A stretch of DNA of 64,000 bases from Candidatus Phytoplasma solani. GTDB taxonomy: Bacteria > Bacillota_I > Bacilli_A > Acholeplasmatales > Acholeplasmataceae. The notes beneath the pieces are model-generated. The model made no database searches. It saw only the letters and a program-made list of their open reading frames with translations, and was not told the DNA's origin. The DNA lies in contig NZ_CP103788.1 in assembly GCF_041729705.1 (NCBI RefSeq), positions 124,001-188,000 of the forward strand, written 5' to 3'. Below are positions 18,326 through 28,214 of the stretch, piece after piece. The translations under genes were made by a program, and so were the position numbers. Each line of letters starts with the position of its first letter. Position 1 is the stretch's first letter.

Positions 18326-18871
18326 ATGAAAAAAACTATTTCTGTTAAACAAACTGTTACTATTGCTATTGGTGCTGCTGTTTATGTGATTTTAAGTTGT
18401 TTTGCTTCCATTCCTTTAGGACCTAATGTCGTTTTAGAAACTTCTTCGCCTTTTTTAGCTTTTATATCGGTTTTATTTGGTCCTATAGTTGGTTTTTATG
18501 TGGGTTTTTTAGGTCATATTATTAAAGATTTTTTGCTTTTTGGTAATGTTTATTTTAATTGGGTTATTTTTTCTGGCATTCTTGGTTTTCTTTATGGTTT
18601 GACTCAAAAAACAATTAATTTAAAATACCAAATTTTTAATCGTAAAAAAATTTTTGCTTTTTGGTTATATCAAGCATTTGTTAATTTTTTGCTTTTTGGT
18701 TTCATTGCTCCTATTTCTGATTTATGGATTTATGCACAACCTAAAGAGTTAGTTTTTTTGCAAGGTTTTTTAGTTGCTATTTCTAATGTTATTTCTTATA
18801 GTTTTTTTGGTGTTTTGTTAATGTTTAAGTATTCTAATAATTATGCCAAAAAAGAAACTTTAAGCTCATAA
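18326..18871 (+). CDS. ECF transporter substrate-binding (S) component, UPF0397-like
   Basis: 181 aa with about five hydrophobic helices. The pattern VTIAIGAAVYVILS, then FLAFISVLFGPIVGFYVGFLGH, matches the UPF0397 group of ECF S components. These membrane proteins capture a vitamin or related small molecule and pass it to the energising module. The ATPase and EcfT genes follow directly, so this S component is probably dedicated to that module. The substrate is not readable from sequence; thiamine-type and riboflavin-type ligands have both been proposed for relatives. Confidence 0.85.
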   Translation: MKKTISVKQTVTIAIGAAVYVILSCFASIPLGPNVVLETSSPFLAFISVLFGPIVGFYVGFLGHIIKDFLLFGNVYFNWVIFSGILGFLYGLTQKTINLKYQIFNRKKIFAFWLYQAFVNFLLFGFIAPISDLWIYAQPKELVFLQGFLVAISNVISYSFFGVLLMFKYSNNYAKKETLSS

Positions 18872-18981
18872 TTTTTTTGTTAATCAAAACTAATGACAAA
18901 AAAATAATACGAAAAATTAATTTGTGTTATTTATTAATTAATTTTTGTTAATGTTTTAAAACATATAAAAAAAGGGAATTT

Positions 18982-20721
18982 ATGAAAAAACCATTAATTA
19001 TTTTTCAAGATTTTAGTTTTCAATATTATAGTCAAAAAACAACTACCTTAACTAATCTTAATATTACTATTTACGAAGGGCAAAAAGTTTTAATTATTGG
19101 CAAAAATGGTAGCGGTAAATCAACTTTTCTCAAATGCATCAACGGCTTAATTCCACATAGTTATCCTGGCAAAATTACAGGAAGTGCAACAATTGCAAAT
19201 AAGAATTTAGTAAAAACGAGTATTTTTGATTTATCTTTGGAAGTTGCTACTGTCATGCAAGATACAGATAATCAATTTGTGGGAGCAACTGTTGCAGAAG
19301 ATATTGCTTTTGCTTTAGAAAATGATGCTATCTTGTCTTCAGAAATACATCAACAAGTTAACCAATGGGCAAAAAAATTAAATTTAGAGACATTTTTAGC
19401 AGACAGGCCACAATCATTATCAGAAGGCATTAAGCAATTAGTAGCCATGGCTGGTGTTTTGATTTATAACCCTTCTATTTTGTTATTTGATGAATCTTTA
19501 TCTAATCTAGATCCTAAAATACGTAGCCACATTATGACCTTAATTAAACAATTGCATCAAGAAAACAAAAACACCATTTTAATGATTGAACATCATTTAG
19601 ACGATATATTAGATGATTCTTTTGACCGGGTAATAGTTTTTGATAAGGGCAGAATAATTGCTGATATGACTGGTGAACAAATTATTACGACTAAAACATT
19701 AATTCAACAAGGCATACAAGAACCAACTTATATTAATGCTTTAAGATGTGCTAATATTAATAATTTATCAACTATTGACCATTTATTAAATTTAGAGCAA
19801 ATTTCGAGCAAATATTTGACCAAAGAATTAGAGCCCTTTGCTAATTTACCATTAAAAACACCATCTATTAAAACGCCTTTTTTAGAAGAGCAACCCAAAT
19901 TATTGGAATTAAGAAATATTGTATATCAAAACCCCTATTCTAACTACAACCACCATCTTTTAGATGATCTTTCTTTAACTTTGTCCGCGGGGCAGATGGT
20001 TAGTATTATTGGTGCAAACGGTTCGGGTAAATCAACTTTAGGAAAAATTATAGCTGGCTTATTAACTCCTCAAAAAGGGATCATCAAATGGCCAGAAAAA
20101 CATGTTAACAAATCATTATCAGATAAATTAACCCCTCAAGTTGCTTTTGTTACCCAAAACCCACATCATATGCTTTCCCAAAAAACTGTTTTTGAAGAAG
20201 TGGCTTTAGGTTTACGTTGGCAAAAACTTTCGCATTTAGAAATAACTAAACGGATTATGCCAATTTTAGAAATTTGTAGTTTAACTGCTTTAGCTGATTG
20301 GACTGTCTATGCCCTTAGTTTTGGACAAAAAAAAAGACTTGCCATTGCTTCTGTTTTAGTGTTGCAACCACAAATCATTATTTTAGATGATCCAACCGCA
20401 GGACAAGATTTTTATCATTATACTAAAGTAATGTTATTTTTACAAAAATTAAATCAAACAGGGACAACTGTAGTTATCATCACTCACGATACTTCATTAA
20501 TTTTGAAATACACTCCAAAAACATTAGTTTTATCACAAGGAAAAATTATTGCCCAAGGTGATCCAGTCTCGATTTTAACCGATAATTTATTGATGCAAAA
20601 AGCCGAATTAAAAGCACTTAGTCTTGTTACTATGATTAATCAAACTCACTTAAAATCACTGCAAAAAATTAATTTTATCCGATGGATAATAGAATTTAAT
20701 AAGGAGCATTGTTTCAAATGA
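18982..20721 (+). CDS. ECF transporter ATPase, two ATP-binding domains fused
   Basis: 579 aa. Two complete ABC domains occur in one chain. The first has Walker A GKNGSGKST, a Walker B ending LLFDESLSNLD and a weak signature LSEGIKQL. The second has GANGSGKST, signature LSFGQKKRL and Walker B IIILDDPTAG. This equals EcfA1 plus EcfA2 fused, as in YkoD-type proteins. It energises vitamin uptake with EcfT. Its last codon overlaps the ATG of ecfT (ATGA), so the two are translationally coupled. Confidence 0.93.
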   Translation: MKKPLIIFQDFSFQYYSQKTTTLTNLNITIYEGQKVLIIGKNGSGKSTFLKCINGLIPHSYPGKITGSATIANKNLVKTSIFDLSLEVATVMQDTDNQFVGATVAEDIAFALENDAILSSEIHQQVNQWAKKLNLETFLADRPQSLSEGIKQLVAMAGVLIYNPSILLFDESLSNLDPKIRSHIMTLIKQLHQENKNTILMIEHHLDDILDDSFDRVIVFDKGRIIADMTGEQIITTKTLIQQGIQEPTYINALRCANINNLSTIDHLLNLEQISSKYLTKELEPFANLPLKTPSIKTPFLEEQPKLLELRNIVYQNPYSNYNHHLLDDLSLTLSAGQMVSIIGANGSGKSTLGKIIAGLLTPQKGIIKWPEKHVNKSLSDKLTPQVAFVTQNPHHMLSQKTVFEEVALGLRWQKLSHLEITKRIMPILEICSLTALADWTVYALSFGQKKRLAIASVLVLQPQIIILDDPTAGQDFYHYTKVMLFLQKLNQTGTTVVIITHDTSLILKYTPKTLVLSQGKIIAQGDPVSILTDNLLMQKAELKALSLVTMINQTHLKSLQKINFIRWIIEFNKEHCFK

Positions 20722-21554
20722 ATCAAAATTTTATTTTTGGCTCTCAAAAGCAAACTACTTTTATTCATCAAATCCAAGGTGCAACAAAATTATTTTTTTT
20801 GCTTTTGACCTCCATTGCCTGTATGGTAGTTTATCATGTTTGGTTTTTATTATTAATTGCTTTTTTATCTTTGCTTTTGCTTTTCTTTTCTCAAATTAAA
20901 TGGAATCAAGTTTCTGGGGTTTTAAAAGGTTTCTTCTTTTATTTATTAATTAATAATTTTATTATTTTTTTCTTTTTTCCAAAACATGGTGCTGTTTTAT
21001 ATAATTCTTACACTCCTCTTTTTAAAAGTTCCATTATTATTATCACTAGAGAACAACTCTTTTATCAATTAAATTTAATTTTAAAGTATTTTTGCATTAT
21101 TCCTTTGTTTTTAATTTTTATTTTAACTACTAATCCTAGTGAATTAGCATCTAGTTTAAATAAATGGGGTGTTAGTTATAAAATCAGTTATGCTTTAGCT
21201 TTGACTATTCGTTATATTCCTGAAATACAAATGGATTTTAACAATATTAAGGCATTCCAACAAGCACGCGTTTTGACGAGTCTTAAAAAAAAGAATTTTA
21301 TAGTTAAAATGTGCCAAAAAATCAAAAAAATAGCTCAAGTGATTGTGCCTTTGATTTTTTTAAATTTAGAAAAAATTGATACTATTGCTAATGCTTTAGA
21401 ATTAAGACGTTTTGGTAAAAACAAAAAAAGAACTTGGTATTATCAAACATTTTTTCGTTTTGGTGATTCTTTAACTCTCATCTTAGGATTAACTTTGTTA
21501 TTACTAAGTATTTATTTGCTAAACATTCATGGCAGATTTTATTATCCTTTTTAA
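20718..21554 (+). CDS. ecfT: ECF transporter transmembrane component EcfT
   Basis: 278 aa from the ATG at 20718, with AAGGAG upstream and a 4-nt overlap with the ATPase gene; a TTG at 20709 is a poorer start. About five membrane helices. The coupling region contains ALALTIRYIPEIQMDFNN and a conserved ARVL box (QQARVLTS), the ATPase-contacting motif of EcfT. It links the S component to the fused ATPase. A terminator follows. Confidence 0.9.
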   Translation: MNQNFIFGSQKQTTFIHQIQGATKLFFLLLTSIACMVVYHVWFLLLIAFLSLLLLFFSQIKWNQVSGVLKGFFFYLLINNFIIFFFFPKHGAVLYNSYTPLFKSSIIIITREQLFYQLNLILKYFCIIPLFLIFILTTNPSELASSLNKWGVSYKISYALALTIRYIPEIQMDFNNIKAFQQARVLTSLKKKNFIVKMCQKIKKIAQVIVPLIFLNLEKIDTIANALELRRFGKNKKRTWYYQTFFRFGDSLTLILGLTLLLLSIYLLNIHGRFYYPF

Positions 21555-21562
21555 ATAAACAA

Positions 21563-21598
21563 AACCCCCCTTTTCAATAGTTGGGGGGCTTTATTTTT
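21563..21598 (+). terminator. Rho-independent terminator of the ECF operon
   Basis: CCCCCC (21565-21570) pairs with GGGGGG (21583-21588) and is followed by a T-rich tail. This is one of the few GC-rich stems in the window. It lies between ecfT and the convergent protease gene and could work for both strands. Confidence 0.8.
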
Positions 21599-21611
21599 AT
21601 AGTTAAATTAT

Positions 21612-24482
21612 TTACAAATAATATTGACCTTTTTTAAGGTTTTGATAATCGATAATAAGGAAAATTATGACACATATCAAAGTCCAAAATCCAAAAAGAT
21701 AAATTTTAACTAGATAAATCTTAAAAAACTGATTAGGGATAATGTCTATTTTGGGAAAAATGATGAAAGGAAATTCTTGTGGGCAAAAATTCATAATATC
21801 TCGCTTGGAACAAACATTAATCAATTCTCCTTGTGAGTTAAAAATAAACCAATTATTATAATGTGGATTTGAATAAGGGTCTAAACTTTCTTTTAAAAAG
21901 GTGGTATCTACCATGATTTTATGTTGTTCTGCGTTCATTTCATTTGCGAGATGACTTTGAAAAATATGCGGAGTCAAGGCTTGATCAGAAACATCATTAC
22001 AATCGCTAATTAAATAAAGAGTTTCTCCTAACAAAAGGTCAGCATTTAATCTTTGTTGTGCTACTTGATAATCTTTGTCAGAAATAAAAGTAATTTGGTT
22101 AAAGAGGTTAAGGGGGGTTGTGACATATTGATAAGTGCCTTTTTCATCTTGCAAACCATAAGGAGTTTTAATGGTGATTTTGATTTTTGAACTAACGATA
22201 TTATCGATAAAGTTAGTAAAATCATCGTTATTTTGTTGCAATAGTACGGTATATAAAAAACGATTTTCATCTTGTCGAGTTTTATCAATTATAACTCCTA
22301 AATTTGTTGTTTGATCGCTTTGACACAAAACTAAAGTTTGTAAGATTTCTTGCTTAATAACAGCATTAATGTCTTTTTTGTCAGTTAATTTTATGTTTTT
22401 TTGTTCTAAAACTTTTTCTTGCTTGGTTAAAAAGTTAACATAAGAAAAATCTTGGATCTTAAACAGGAAAAACAATTTACTAATATTTTCTTTTTTGATA
22501 TTAATAGTTTCTGAATAAGTTGTTTTATGGGGGTCTTTTTTGGCAAAAAGTTGACTAGTTAACGCATAAATTTCTGTTTTTTTATCATATTCCCAACTTA
22601 TTTCTAAGCGATCATAATTGTCAAAATTACAAGTGACAAATTGCAACGATTCTAATCCGTGCAGTTGGATGGTTAAAAGTTTGTTTTCTTGTGTCCCTCT
22701 TTTAAAGATAATTGGTTTTTTTCCTGAAAGAAAGAGATCTTCTAAAGTGATTTGAATGTTTATGTCTTCTTTTGTTTGTGATGTTGATAGTGCTTCTTGC
22801 AAACTTGTAATTTTGGTTTTAGTAATAAAATTGTCTTGTTCGGGCGAATTAAGAGCAATCAAACGACGATATGGAAAAGATTCTTTTTGTTTTTCTTCTA
22901 ATATAGCATAAAATTGTTTTTTGATGTAATTGATATTAATAGATTGAGATATCCGCACGTCTTTATAATAGCTTTTATTCATTCCGATTAGTTGTCCTTG
23001 TGCATCAAAAAGAGGACCACCGCTATTACCTGGGTCTAAAGTCATATCAGAATTAATTTCTCTTTCGTTAAAATAAGAAATAATCCCTTGTTTGAATAAG
23101 TTTTTTTTATATTGAGGACGTTGTGTAAGAGGCAAATTGAAATACCATTCAATAAAAGAAACAGTTTGTCTTGTTTCTTGCAACCCTTTTTGACAACCTA
23201 AAGCATACACTATATTTCCTTGTGTAATAGGTATTTCTTTTTTATTGTTCTCAAAATTCACATATTTCTGAATGCTTTGATCGATGGCTTGTGTATTTAT
23301 TTCTTCATTAATTTGAAAAGTTAAAATAGCGATATCATCATATTCGCGATCATTATCAATAAAGGCATAAAGTTGAGCTTTGATGGCGTTCATCCCTATT
23401 GCTTTGTTTTCTAGGGCGATTGATTTGGTATTTGGTTCAATTTGTGATTTAGAAAAGTAAGTTTTTATTACATGACGATTAGTCAAAACATAATATTGGT
23501 TTTTTTCTTTTTGGATAATAATGCCGGTACCTAAACTATAACCAGTATCTACTAAGACTGTTATTTGATTTAAGTTTTTGATTAATGTTTTAAAATCTTG
23601 CTTATCTTCTGCATCTTCGGTGATCGAAACTTTTTGAGTTTGAATTACTGGTTCTAAGCCGGAAGTAATAGTTAAAGGATGAATCATTTTCACATATTTA
23701 ATCCCTTTTTCATTTTTATTTTGAGCAGGAATTAAAAAACCGACTACCTGACCTTTTTCGGTAAAAAAAATAGTTTGTTGATTGAAGGAGTTGGCGCGAC
23801 TAGAAACAGGTATTTGATTGTTTTGATTATCCAAGGAAACATTTTCACTAATATAGCTTTCTTGAAAAGCTATTTCTTCTGATTGCAAGATGGCAAAAGA
23901 ATACAAAATTTGTCCTTGATAATATTGATTGCTGGTTTTGTCATTTAAAGAAATAGTTTGATAATCAGCTTTTGACTTAAATTCAATAATATCAAATTCT
24001 TTTAAATCAAGATTTTGAATTATTACCCCTTTTTCATAGTTATTTGATGTTTTAATCATAATGTCATTATTTTGGGTTGATGTGTTTGTTTTAGGGGTTA
24101 AAATCCAATATTTTTTTTTAGTATTGTTAGGTATTTTTTGTTTTCCGATAATAACTCCTAAAGCTTTTTTATGCTCAGATGTTTGCAAAAGACATAACTG
24201 TTTTTTGCTTTGTGTAATTTGGTCTGATTTTTTTTGTTGCTGGAGTTGTAACTCTTTTTTTGCTTTTCTTTTGTTTCGCTCAAAAGTATTTGTTTGTTGG
24301 TTAATTGCTTCTTCTTTTTCTTGAACATCGTTTAAAGTGCTTCCGAGATTTTTAATTGGCAAAACGTTGTGGTGAGTATGAGTTTTTTGTTGATAATTTT
24401 GTAATTGAATCAAACCGATGGCAAAAAAAACACAAATACCAAAAAAAAGAATAAATTTGCGATAATAACTAATTCTTTTCAA
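21612..24482 (-). CDS. Membrane-anchored trypsin-like serine protease
   Basis: 956 aa, starting at a TTG. A membrane helix lies at about residues 9-25, followed by a Gln/Lys-rich probable coiled coil. A trypsin fold is central: the His is in TNRHV near 336, the Asp in DDIAIL near 381 and the Ser in DPGNSGGPLFD near 486, so the catalytic triad is complete. The C-terminal half (500-920) is unfamiliar, and a second membrane helix lies near 930. Both ends are anchored, so the protease loop probably faces outside. Targets are unknown; quality control or processing of secreted or host proteins are possibilities. It is much longer than HtrA and no PDZ domain was recognised. Confidence 0.8.
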   Translation of the reverse strand: MKRISYYRKFILFFGICVFFAIGLIQLQNYQQKTHTHHNVLPIKNLGSTLNDVQEKEEAINQQTNTFERNKRKAKKELQLQQQKKSDQITQSKKQLCLLQTSEHKKALGVIIGKQKIPNNTKKKYWILTPKTNTSTQNNDIMIKTSNNYEKGVIIQNLDLKEFDIIEFKSKADYQTISLNDKTSNQYYQGQILYSFAILQSEEIAFQESYISENVSLDNQNNQIPVSSRANSFNQQTIFFTEKGQVVGFLIPAQNKNEKGIKYVKMIHPLTITSGLEPVIQTQKVSITEDAEDKQDFKTLIKNLNQITVLVDTGYSLGTGIIIQKEKNQYYVLTNRHVIKTYFSKSQIEPNTKSIALENKAIGMNAIKAQLYAFIDNDREYDDIAILTFQINEEINTQAIDQSIQKYVNFENNKKEIPITQGNIVYALGCQKGLQETRQTVSFIEWYFNLPLTQRPQYKKNLFKQGIISYFNEREINSDMTLDPGNSGGPLFDAQGQLIGMNKSYYKDVRISQSININYIKKQFYAILEEKQKESFPYRRLIALNSPEQDNFITKTKITSLQEALSTSQTKEDINIQITLEDLFLSGKKPIIFKRGTQENKLLTIQLHGLESLQFVTCNFDNYDRLEISWEYDKKTEIYALTSQLFAKKDPHKTTYSETINIKKENISKLFFLFKIQDFSYVNFLTKQEKVLEQKNIKLTDKKDINAVIKQEILQTLVLCQSDQTTNLGVIIDKTRQDENRFLYTVLLQQNNDDFTNFIDNIVSSKIKITIKTPYGLQDEKGTYQYVTTPLNLFNQITFISDKDYQVAQQRLNADLLLGETLYLISDCNDVSDQALTPHIFQSHLANEMNAEQHKIMVDTTFLKESLDPYSNPHYNNWFIFNSQGELINVCSKRDIMNFCPQEFPFIIFPKIDIIPNQFFKIYLVKIYLFGFWTLICVIIFLIIDYQNLKKGQYYL

Positions 24483-24597
24483 TTAAATTTATACTCTTTT
24501 CTTTTTATTTTTGAACATAATAAAAACTTTTTTGTTTTTTAATATTTTCTTTCATTAATATTTTACCTTAAAATCTTATTTAATGATCTTATAAAAA

Positions 24598-24640
24598 ATA
24601 GCACTCAATAGTTGACAGTGCCAATTTTTTTTGTTAAAAT
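24598..24640 (+). promoter_or_regulatory. CIRCE-like HrcA operator overlapping the hsp20 promoter
   Basis: ATAGCACTC, nine bases, CAGTGCCAA (24598-24624) matches the CIRCE consensus TTAGCACTC-N9-GAGTGCTAA with a few changes. A TTGACA (24612-24617) lies across its spacer and right arm, and TAAAAT (24635-24640) follows after 17 nt. Binding of HrcA here would block RNA polymerase and be relieved by heat or misfolded protein. Confidence 0.75.
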
Positions 24641-24732
24641 AAGATTGAGCTTAAAGAAAATCTTTAAGTTTAGTAAAATAAAATGTTTTTAGAAATTTTT
24701 TATTTCAAAGTATAATAAAGGAGTGTATAAGA

Positions 24733-25125
24733 ATGTTATTTAATTTAATTAATCAAGAAAAAGATTTATTTGATGATTTATTTTTTGAAACTAAATCTAT
24801 TATGAAAACTGATGTGCAAGAAAAAGACAATCAATATTTAATAACTATTGAATTACCAGGTTTTAAAAAAGAAGATGTTAAAGTTGCTTTACAAAAAGGC
24901 TATTTAATAGTTGAAGCTAAAACCGCTCAAGAAAACGAAGAAAAAGAAAATAATTTTTTAAGAAAAGAACGATTACAAGGACTTTTTAGACGTAATTTTT
25001 ATTTAGGAGAAGGTTTTACTTTAGAAGATGTTAAAGGAACTTTAGAAGAAGGGTTATTAAAATTAGCTATTACTAAAAAAGAAAAAAAAGAAATTGAAGA
25101 AAAACGTTATTTAGAATTAAAATAA
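24733..25125 (+). CDS. hsp20: Small heat-shock protein, Hsp20 family
   Basis: 130 aa. It has an alpha-crystallin domain with ELPGFKKEDVKVALQKGYL and the C-terminal block EDVKGTLEEGLLKLAI. The final I/V-x-I/V-type anchor is weak. It holds unfolded proteins for refolding by DnaK or ClpB. AAAGGAG precedes the ATG. The CIRCE-like operator upstream indicates heat control through HrcA. It is flanked by its own terminator, so it is a one-gene unit. Confidence 0.95.
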   Translation: MLFNLINQEKDLFDDLFFETKSIMKTDVQEKDNQYLITIELPGFKKEDVKVALQKGYLIVEAKTAQENEEKENNFLRKERLQGLFRRNFYLGEGFTLEDVKGTLEEGLLKLAITKKEKKEIEEKRYLELK

Positions 25126-25140
25126 TCATCAATATATGTA

Positions 25141-25173
25141 AAAAGACTAACTTTTTGAAAGTTAGTCTTTTTT
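25141..25173 (+). terminator. Rho-independent terminator of hsp20
   Basis: AAAAGACTAACTTT pairs with AAAGTTAGTCTTTT and is followed by a T-run. A similar stem is used at 33941 and inside the MITE-like elements. Confidence 0.85.
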
Positions 25174-25249
25174 GTTTTTGGACAAAAATATAATTTAAAA
25201 TAAAAAAAACCAACTTATAATATATAAGCTAGTTTTGGGTTTAACGGTT

Positions 25250-26914
25250 TTAATCTTTTTTATTGATGATTACAGTTTTGTTTTGGAAACGAACATTAGA
25301 TTTATTTTTGAATTGATACAAAAAACGACTTGCCACTTCAAAAATAGTTTCATGAGTTAAATGCTTAATATTGCCAATATTTTTACTATAAATTTGGAAT
25401 TCTTCTTTTAACAGTTTAATTAATGCTGGTGGGTTAATGTTGTCTTTTTTGCCAAGATTGATTACAACTTCAACAAAATCACTTCTACTATAAGAGCTCG
25501 CTTTAGAATCATGAAAGCGGGAATTACTAAAACGTGGTTCGTAGAAACGACTTTCTCCAAATCTTCTAGGAACAAAAGAGTTATTGCTAAAACTTACTCT
25601 TGGTGGAAAAATATCAGAATAATTTCTTTCTTTTGGTGAAATATGTGTTAATAACCCTTGAATAATTTGTTCAGCAGAAAATTTTTGCAATAATTCTTCG
25701 ATAATAGGATAATTAATGCTTTCTTGAGTATTTTTTTCAACGATATCTAAGATTTTTTTTTCAAAATTTTTTAAAATTTGTTTTTTAATGCCATCTACAG
25801 AAGGGATATCTAGCAAATTAATTTTTTCTTTCAAATAATATTCTAATTTTTTTAGTTGACTCATTTTTCTAGGGCTGATCAAGCTATAAGCTAAACCTTT
25901 TTTGCCAGCGCGTCCAGTTCTTCCGATTCTGTGCACATAAACTTCATCTTCGTGAGGCAAATCATAGTTAATAACCATTTTAATATCAGAAATATCTATT
26001 CCTCTAGCGGCCACATCAGTTGCAATTAAAATTTGAATTTTGCCTTTGCGGAAGTTATTCATCACATATTGTCTTTGGTTTTGTTTTAAATCTCCGTGCA
26101 CAGCATCTGCTAAAAAGCCTTTGTCTTGCAAATAAGCAGTGATTTCATCAACATCTTTTTTAGTATTAGCAAATAAAATAGCAGAATGATCTTTTTTTAA
26201 ATCTAATAAGCGGACTAATAATTTATTTTTGTCAACTTCCTTTACTAAGAAATAAAATTGTTCAATCGCGTTAACAGCAATATTTTGAACAGGAACTTTT
26301 AAAATTTTAGTGTCTTTTTGATATTTACTAGCTATTTTTTTGATAAAAGGCGGTAAAGTAGCGGAAAATAAAACTGTTTGTCTTTCTGCAGGAATTTGTT
26401 TTAAAATGGTTTCTAAAGCTTCTTGAAAGCCCATTTTTAACATTTCATCAGCTTCATCTAAAGTTAAAATTTTTAAAGCAGATAAATCAATTTTGCCTCT
26501 TTCTATATGATCAATTGCTCTTCCGGGAGTAGCAATGATTAAATGTGGTCTATTTTCTAAGGCTCTGAATTGTTTAGTGTAAGATTCGCCCCCAAAGACA
26601 ACAGCAATTCTAATTTCTGGATAAAAACGGAGCAATTTTTTTAATTCTTCGTATACTTGTAAAGTTAATTCACGAGTCGGACATAAAATTAAACTTTGAG
26701 TTTTAGCTAGTTTATGATCGATTTTTTCAATAATGGGGATTCCAAAAGCAAACGTTTTCCCGGTTCCTGTTTGGGCTTGTCCAATGACGTCACGTCCTTG
26801 AATAATTTCTGGAATCACTAAGGCTTGGATCGGGGTTGCTTCGATAAAATTAAGTTCTCTTAAAGCTTTTTTGGTTTGTTCCAAAATAGGTAATTGTTCA
26901 AATAAAGTATTCAT
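25250..26914 (-). CDS. DEAD-box ATP-dependent RNA helicase
   Basis: 554 aa from the ATG at 26914, which has GAGGA upstream; a longer in-frame start at 27001 would add 29 residues without family similarity. Motifs in order: AQTGTGKT, PTRELT, DEADEML, SATLPP, ATDVAARGID and HRIGRTGRAG. After the two RecA domains and an Arg/Ser/Phe-rich linker, residues near 480-540 resemble the DbpA-type RNA-binding domain. The CshA/CsdA type is likely: cold adaptation, ribosome assembly and RNA decay. Confidence 0.93.
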   Translation of the reverse strand: MNTLFEQLPILEQTKKALRELNFIEATPIQALVIPEIIQGRDVIGQAQTGTGKTFAFGIPIIEKIDHKLAKTQSLILCPTRELTLQVYEELKKLLRFYPEIRIAVVFGGESYTKQFRALENRPHLIIATPGRAIDHIERGKIDLSALKILTLDEADEMLKMGFQEALETILKQIPAERQTVLFSATLPPFIKKIASKYQKDTKILKVPVQNIAVNAIEQFYFLVKEVDKNKLLVRLLDLKKDHSAILFANTKKDVDEITAYLQDKGFLADAVHGDLKQNQRQYVMNNFRKGKIQILIATDVAARGIDISDIKMVINYDLPHEDEVYVHRIGRTGRAGKKGLAYSLISPRKMSQLKKLEYYLKEKINLLDIPSVDGIKKQILKNFEKKILDIVEKNTQESINYPIIEELLQKFSAEQIIQGLLTHISPKERNYSDIFPPRVSFSNNSFVPRRFGESRFYEPRFSNSRFHDSKASSYSRSDFVEVVINLGKKDNINPPALIKLLKEEFQIYSKNIGNIKHLTHETIFEVASRFLYQFKNKSNVRFQNKTVIINKKD

Positions 26915-27001
26915 AATTTCCTCATTTCTTTCTTTTTTTGATTTTTTAAAAATCATATAATTTATACAAGTAAAAATATAAAATGTTTTGCGAAAAAACA
27001 C

Positions 27002-27800
27002 TTAAAAGTTATTTTAAGAACTTTTAATCGCCAGATAAGATTGGTTAGATTTTATTAGTAATTTGTCAAGAATTTTCAAACAAGAAAGAATAATTATCTA
27101 AACAATTATTTTTAATTTGTTTTTAAAACGTTTTCTTGAGAATTAAAGAGTTATTTGAAGAAATATTTTTTCTCCAATAAACCTACATTTTGAACCAATT
27201 TTTGGTCTAAAACCATAAATAAATATTTTTTATATTTTTCTATTAATCGATATTTACTAAAAAATATTAGTTATTTTTAATTTATAAAACAATTTAGAAA
27301 TTGGTAAAATAATTGCACTTTTTTTATAATAGTTTTTTTGATTTCAACATTTCATAATATTTCATAATTTTTTACTGTATCTTTAATATTATACTTTGAA
27401 AAGCGCAAAAACACAACCCTTTTTTTATCTTTTTAATTATTTTATTTCCTTTTTGGTATGTTTCTTTATCATTTGAAGTAATAATTTATCTTAGTGATTT
27501 GATTCTAATTAGTTTATTACATCCAAAAAGACTTAATAAAGTAAATATTTGAGCATAAAAGTTGCTATTTTATATTTTTTGATGTATAATAATTAATAAA
27601 TAGTAGTTTTATTTTTTAAAATTACTATTATTTTTTGAGATTAACTAAAAAGATGGGAGGTGGAATTTCTTATTAAACAAAAAAAGATTGCCAAAAATGT
27701 TTCTAGTGGTATTTTCTTTATTAAATTAATTTCTTGCCATCTTATTTGTTTTAGGATCGATTTTTATTAAAAAAAATTCAAAAATATAAAGGAGCATTCA
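27002..27800. other. Gap with promoter TTGCTA-N17-TATAAT
   Basis: No intact gene in about 800 nt. A promoter-like pair lies at 27562-27567 and 27585-27590. It is followed at 27655 by GGGAGG with no usable start at the right distance, then by a short open reading of about 35 codons that looks degraded. The promoter may now serve the two membrane genes from 27801. Confidence 0.5.
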
Positions 27801-28199
27801 ATGCCTGTTCGTGGTACTTCTACTACAACTACCGTTCGTAAAAAAGCTACTGTCGCTAAAACACCTTCTCAAGACTCAAATGAAAACAAGATTCATCATT
27901 TAGTTAAATTATTGTTGTTAAATTTTTTTATTACCCCATTATTATTTTTTTTAACAGTTTTTTTATGTAATGAAACCATAAACATTTTAATATCTACTAC
28001 AAAAAATACTGAGGGAAACACACTAATTTCTAATTCTATTTTTTTTGATTTCTTGTTTAAAACAGTTCGTTATGATGATGCTTTTAAATCTTTTGGTTTT
28101 TGTATTTTGTTTTATAGATGGTTTTTTTTGTTATATATGGTTTTTATTATTATTTTTAATATTACTAAAACTTTCAAAAATATTGCAAATAAAAATTAA
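27801..28199 (+). CDS. Hypothetical membrane protein
   Basis: 132 aa with AAAGGAG before the ATG. A Thr/Lys-rich N-terminus (MPVRGTSTTTTVRKKATV) is followed by about three hydrophobic helices. The family was not recognised. It lies 15 nt upstream of the coiled-coil membrane gene at 28215, so they are probably one transcript. The setting next to PMU remnants suggests it belongs to a mobile unit. Confidence 0.6.
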   Translation: MPVRGTSTTTTVRKKATVAKTPSQDSNENKIHHLVKLLLLNFFITPLLFFLTVFLCNETINILISTTKNTEGNTLISNSIFFDFLFKTVRYDDAFKSFGFCILFYRWFFLLYMVFIIIFNITKTFKNIANKN

Positions 28200-28214
28200 T
28201 AAAGAAGGGAGATA

